From positions 1-9,073 of the forward strand of contig DAHVFK010000110.1 of NCBI GenBank assembly GCA_027317055.1: DNA of 9,073 nt. The letters run 5' to 3'. Below are positions 6,194 through 9,073 of the stretch, piece by piece. Origin of the DNA: Betaproteobacteria bacterium (GTDB lineage Bacteria; Pseudomonadota; Gammaproteobacteria; Burkholderiales; SG8-39). Position numbers and translations under genes: made by a program. Numbering within the stretch: position 1 is the stretch's first letter; each line of letters starts with the position of its first letter. Under the pieces are notes generated by a model that saw nothing but the letters and a program-made list of their open reading frames with translations, was not told where the DNA came from and made no database searches.

Positions 6194-8253
6194 TGTTTAC
6201 GCCGCCCGAGCGCTTCCGCCCCGCGCGGGCCGATTGGATGCAGGCGGGCTTGGTCGCGCTGGTGCTGCTTGCGCTGTACGCTTTGACCTCGCCGCGAACC
6301 GTGTCGCTCGAAGACGACGGGCTTTTCATCCTGTCGAGCTACTTCCTCGGCATCGAGCACCCGCCCGGCTATCCGCTGTTCACATTGATCGGCCACGTCT
6401 TCTCGAAGCTTCCGTTCGGCTCCGTCGCGTACCGCGTGCATCTTGCGAGCGCGTTTTTCGGCGCACTCTCCGGCGCCGCCGCCTGGCTTTGCGCGCGCAA
6501 GCTGATCCCCGGGCGCCTGCCGGCCTATCTGGTCGCGTTCGGTCTCGGCTTTTCGCCGGTTTTCTGGTCGCAGGCGATCATTGCCGAGGTCTACACGCTC
6601 AATACCTTCTTCTTCCTGGTCCTGGTCTACCTCGGTCTGCGCGCCTGCCCGCCGGGCGCGCCGCCGGATCCGGCCGACCGCCGGATTCTGCCCTGGATGG
6701 CGTTCCTGTTCGGCCTGAGCCTGTCGAATCACTGGCCCCTGATGCTGCTGGTGGCACCGGCGTTCCTGATCCTTCTCTGGCCGAGGCGGATGGAGATGCT
6801 GAAGCGCCTTCCGCTTCTGCTCGCGCTGTTCGTGCTCGGCTTGCTTCCCTACGTGTGGATGGTGTACCGGTCGCTGCAGCCGATCCCGATCAGCTTCGAC
6901 GGGCCGCTGCAATCTTTCGCGGAGGTCTGGTACTTCATCAGTCGGGCCGGGTACCGCGGCGTTGACGTCTCCGCTGCGGCGAACTGGCTCGACCGGCTCC
7001 AATTCTTTCGCTACTTCGCACTCGAAGCGCTGGCGCAGTTCGCCGTGCTTGGCACGCTGATCGCGGGAGTCGGGGTCTGGCTGCAGCGGCGGATCCTCGG
7101 TGACCGGATCGCGGCATTCCTCGTGGCCGCGTTCCTCGGGCCCTCGGCCGTGCTGCTGCTCCTGCTCGGGTTCGACTACGATTCGGTCTCCAAGCACGTA
7201 TTCCAGGTTTACCCGCTGCCTGCATACGCGGTGCTCGCGCTGTGGATGGGGCTCGGCTTCGCCTGGCTGCGGCGGCGCTTCGCCATCCGGGTTTTCCCCG
7301 CGGCGGGCGGTTGTGCTGCCGTGCTGGGGATCATACTGTTCGTGGGCAGCCGCTCGAACCTGCTGGAAAACTACGATTGGGCCGCGAGGTATGCGCATGC
7401 CGTCATGCGCGCGCTGCCGCCGAACGCAATCCTGTTCGTCAGCGGCGACGTGGATCTGGGCCCGATCGGCTATTTCCACATGATCGAGAACAATCGCCCG
7501 GACATCACGCTGTACCAGTGGAAAGGCCTGGTCCTCGGCAACAGGCTGTTCCATCCGCTACGCACCAGCGAGGAGACGATCCAGCGAAAGTTGAGGCAGT
7601 TCATCGATAGCGCGCAGCAGCCGGTGGAGATGACGTTGACGACCTACGGCGGCTACGGCCGGCGCGACCACTGGCTTTTCAACGAGGTGGACAAGTCGAT
7701 CCCCGATCCGAGGCAAGTCATAGTCGATATCCCAGAGGAAACGCGGCGGTTCTTCGAGCAGTCGGTCCTGCACACCCACGACAGCAATGCCTGGATTGCG
7801 TTCCACCAGGACGAATTACGCCGCGGGTACGCGGAGCTCCTGGGGCGCAGCCTGCGGCGCGGCCAGCCGCTCGATGCGCGCACCAAGAGCGACCTCCAGG
7901 CGCTGACACAGGATTACTACGGTGCGCTCGGCCTGGCGGAAGGCATGTTTCTGAACCCGAATGGCTTCTCGGCGGCGGAGGTGGTCGCGCTGCTGGACCG
8001 GGCGCGCAAGCTGACGCCGCCGGATGTTCCCAAGGCGTATCTTTCCAAGTACTTCGCCGTGCGGGGCATCCTGCGGGCCAACCTGAACGACCGGAGCGGC
8101 GCGATCGAAGACTTGAAGACCGCGATCTCGGTCTGGCCTTCGCCGGACAACCGCGCGGTGGGCTCACTCGAGGAGATCTACCAGGACGCGGGCGACGAAC
8201 GGGCGCTGAGCGCTTTGCGGGAGCGCATCAATCGTCTCAAGCGCAAGCCCTGA
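6190..8253 (+). CDS. DUF2723 (TMEM260/GT117-like) GT-C glycosyltransferase with TPR-like C-terminus
   Basis: This 687-residue membrane protein is predicted to transfer a sugar, plausibly mannose, from a lipid carrier to a periplasmic protein. The first loop reads EDDGLF (41-46), followed by GIEHPPGYPLFTLIGH (54-69). RVHLASAFFGAL (82-93) and FSPVFWSQAIIAEVY (121-135) come next. This block is the hallmark of DUF2723, the domain of human TMEM260, an O-mannosyltransferase (CAZy GT117). The acidic pair at 42-43 is the candidate catalytic site. About ten membrane helices extend to around residue 385. A soluble region then begins LPPNAILFVSGDVD (409-422), typical of the family, and ends with TPR-like helices (about 615-685, including DRSGAIEDLKTAI). 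The start is either ATG of ATGATG (6190 or 6193). The first gives a 4-base overlap with the upstream stop, and little Shine-Dalgarno is seen. Family assignment is secure, substrate is not. Confidence 0.88.
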   Translation: MMFTPPERFRPARADWMQAGLVALVLLALYALTSPRTVSLEDDGLFILSSYFLGIEHPPGYPLFTLIGHVFSKLPFGSVAYRVHLASAFFGALSGAAAWLCARKLIPGRLPAYLVAFGLGFSPVFWSQAIIAEVYTLNTFFFLVLVYLGLRACPPGAPPDPADRRILPWMAFLFGLSLSNHWPLMLLVAPAFLILLWPRRMEMLKRLPLLLALFVLGLLPYVWMVYRSLQPIPISFDGPLQSFAEVWYFISRAGYRGVDVSAAANWLDRLQFFRYFALEALAQFAVLGTLIAGVGVWLQRRILGDRIAAFLVAAFLGPSAVLLLLLGFDYDSVSKHVFQVYPLPAYAVLALWMGLGFAWLRRRFAIRVFPAAGGCAAVLGIILFVGSRSNLLENYDWAARYAHAVMRALPPNAILFVSGDVDLGPIGYFHMIENNRPDITLYQWKGLVLGNRLFHPLRTSEETIQRKLRQFIDSAQQPVEMTLTTYGGYGRRDHWLFNEVDKSIPDPRQVIVDIPEETRRFFEQSVLHTHDSNAWIAFHQDELRRGYAELLGRSLRRGQPLDARTKSDLQALTQDYYGALGLAEGMFLNPNGFSAAEVVALLDRARKLTPPDVPKAYLSKYFAVRGILRANLNDRSGAIEDLKTAISVWPSPDNRAVGSLEEIYQDAGDERALSALRERINRLKRKP

Positions 8254-8256
8254 CCC

Positions 8257-8260
8257 AAGG
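8257..8260 (+). promoter_or_regulatory. Ribosome binding site for the last gene
   Basis: AAGG stands 6 bases before the GTG at 8267, within the 13-base gap after the DUF2723 gene. It favours this GTG over the next in-frame GTG at 8279, which would begin four residues later. Confidence 0.5.
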
Positions 8261-8266
8261 GCGCGC

Positions 8267-9073
8267 GTGGAACGGTCTGTGCGAGTTCTGGTCTTCGCCG
8301 TGCCGGCCGCGATCTGCGCCGTATGGACCCTGTTTGCCGGCAAGGACGTCAACTGGGACCTGCTCAACTACCACTACTACATACCCTTCGAGCTGCTTGC
8401 CGGCCGGCTGCAACAGGATTTCTTTGCCGCGAGCGCGCAAAGCTACCTGAACCCGGTCGGCTACCTGCCTTTCTACCTCATGGTGTCCTCCGGCTGGCAC
8501 AGCGTGCTCGTCTCGATCGCACTCGCCGTGGTGCACAGTCTGTGCATCTCGCTTCTTTTTCTTCTTTCCTGGCGCCTGTTCGGGCACCTGCCGCGCAACG
8601 AGCGCACGATGTTCGCGCTGCTCGCGACCGGACTCGGGAGCGCGAGCGCGGTGTACTGGGAGACGGTCGGCACCTCTTTCCTCGACCCGCTGCTCGTCCC
8701 GCCGATGCTTGCGGGCCTGCTGCTGCTCCTCGCAGACGGCCGTCATGCGCTGCGGCGCGCGGCGTTCGCCGGAGTCCTGTTCGGGCTCGCCGCGGCGCTC
8801 AAGTATTCGAACGCGGTGTTCGCGCTTGCGGCGCTGCCCCTCGCGGCCGCCATGCCGGGCGTGCGCGGCGCGGCGCGCTGGCGCACCGTGATCGGCTACG
8901 CAGCCGGCGGGGCGCTTGCGGTCGCGGTGCTGGCGGGGCCGTGGCTGGTCATGCTGGCGCACGAATTCGGCAACCCGGTGTTTCCGCTTTTCAACGCATG
9001 GTTCCGCTCGCCCTACGCGCCGCCGGTGAACCTGGTCAACGAGCGCTTCGATCTGGATGGCGTGACCGCGGCC
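8267..9073 (+). CDS. GT-C-like multi-pass membrane glycosyltransferase, N-terminal part (3' end outside window)
   Basis: The frame from GTG 8267 stays open for 269 codons to the right edge, so only the N-terminal part is visible. After a first membrane helix (about 6-24), the periplasmic loop reads GKDVNWDLLNYHYY (25-38), then GRLQQDFFAASAQSYLNP (46-63). Asp31 in this loop occupies the place of the catalytic Asp in GT-C enzymes. Further helices are visible at about 76-105, 113-130, 141-156, 164-195 and 208-230, with WETVGTSFLDPLL (131-143) between two of them. A GNPVFPLFNAWFRSPY loop (235-250) follows, a pattern I associate with GT-C-type membrane proteins. I do not recognise a precise family, and it is not a DUF2723 or YfhO paralogue by motif. 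Position and spacing (13 bases after the previous stop) put it in the same operon, probably as another lipid-linked-sugar transferase or polymer-acting enzyme. Confidence 0.8.
   Translation, partial: MERSVRVLVFAVPAAICAVWTLFAGKDVNWDLLNYHYYIPFELLAGRLQQDFFAASAQSYLNPVGYLPFYLMVSSGWHSVLVSIALAVVHSLCISLLFLLSWRLFGHLPRNERTMFALLATGLGSASAVYWETVGTSFLDPLLVPPMLAGLLLLLADGRHALRRAAFAGVLFGLAAALKYSNAVFALAALPLAAAMPGVRGAARWRTVIGYAAGGALAVAVLAGPWLVMLAHEFGNPVFPLFNAWFRSPYAPPVNLVNERFDLDGVTAA

Noticed and set aside
6019..7554. Long antisense open frame (511 codons)
   Set aside because: It is highly charged, low-complexity shadow sequence opposite the GT2-GtrA and DUF2723 genes. No motif or start signal was found.
8237..8962. 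Antisense open frame of 241 codons near the right edge
   Set aside because: The + strand frame from 8267 encodes regular membrane helices and a GT-C-like first loop, while the antisense product is charged low-complexity sequence.

Overview
The window is GC-rich, and all seven genes lie on the + strand. It looks like a chromosomal segment of a Gram-negative proteobacterium, probably a betaproteobacterium. The reasons are a type IVa major pilin behind a textbook sigma-54 promoter, an HD-GYP c-di-GMP phosphodiesterase beside it, and proteobacterial-style polyprenyl-phosphate glycosyltransferases. The taxonomic call is an inference from gene content. No tRNA, rRNA, CRISPR array or mobile element was seen.

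Layout: (1) Bases 2-898 hold the 3' part of an HD-GYP gene that enters from the left edge. (2) Bases 899-1120 are a regulatory gap with an inverted repeat, a near-perfect -24/-12 sigma-54 promoter and a small dyad in the leader. (3) pilA (1121-1615) encodes a prepilin with a 7-residue leader and two likely disulphides. It is closed by a very strong UUCG-tetraloop terminator (1639-1670). (4) Starting 20 bases after that terminator is a tight run of five genes for membrane glycosylation: a GT2 with a C-terminal membrane domain (1691-2839), a YfhO-type GT-C protein (2836-5109), a GT2-GtrA fusion (5102-6193), a DUF2723/TMEM260-type GT-C enzyme with a TPR-like tail (6190-8253), and a second-type GT-C-like protein running off the right edge (8267-9073). 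Successive genes overlap by 4, 8 and 4 bases, then there is a 13-base gap, so the run looks translationally coupled.

How they may work together: the two GT2 enzymes would charge a polyprenyl phosphate with sugar on the cytoplasmic side, and the GtrA domain would help move the carrier across the membrane. The GT-C proteins would then transfer the sugar to periplasmic acceptors. This is the logic of the known three-component systems (GT2, GtrA-type flippase, YfhO-type GT-C). Here it appears doubled or tripled in one operon directly behind the major pilin gene. Pilin, with its Ser/Thr-rich C-terminal third, is an attractive but unproven acceptor. A secreted polymer or other envelope proteins are equally possible targets.
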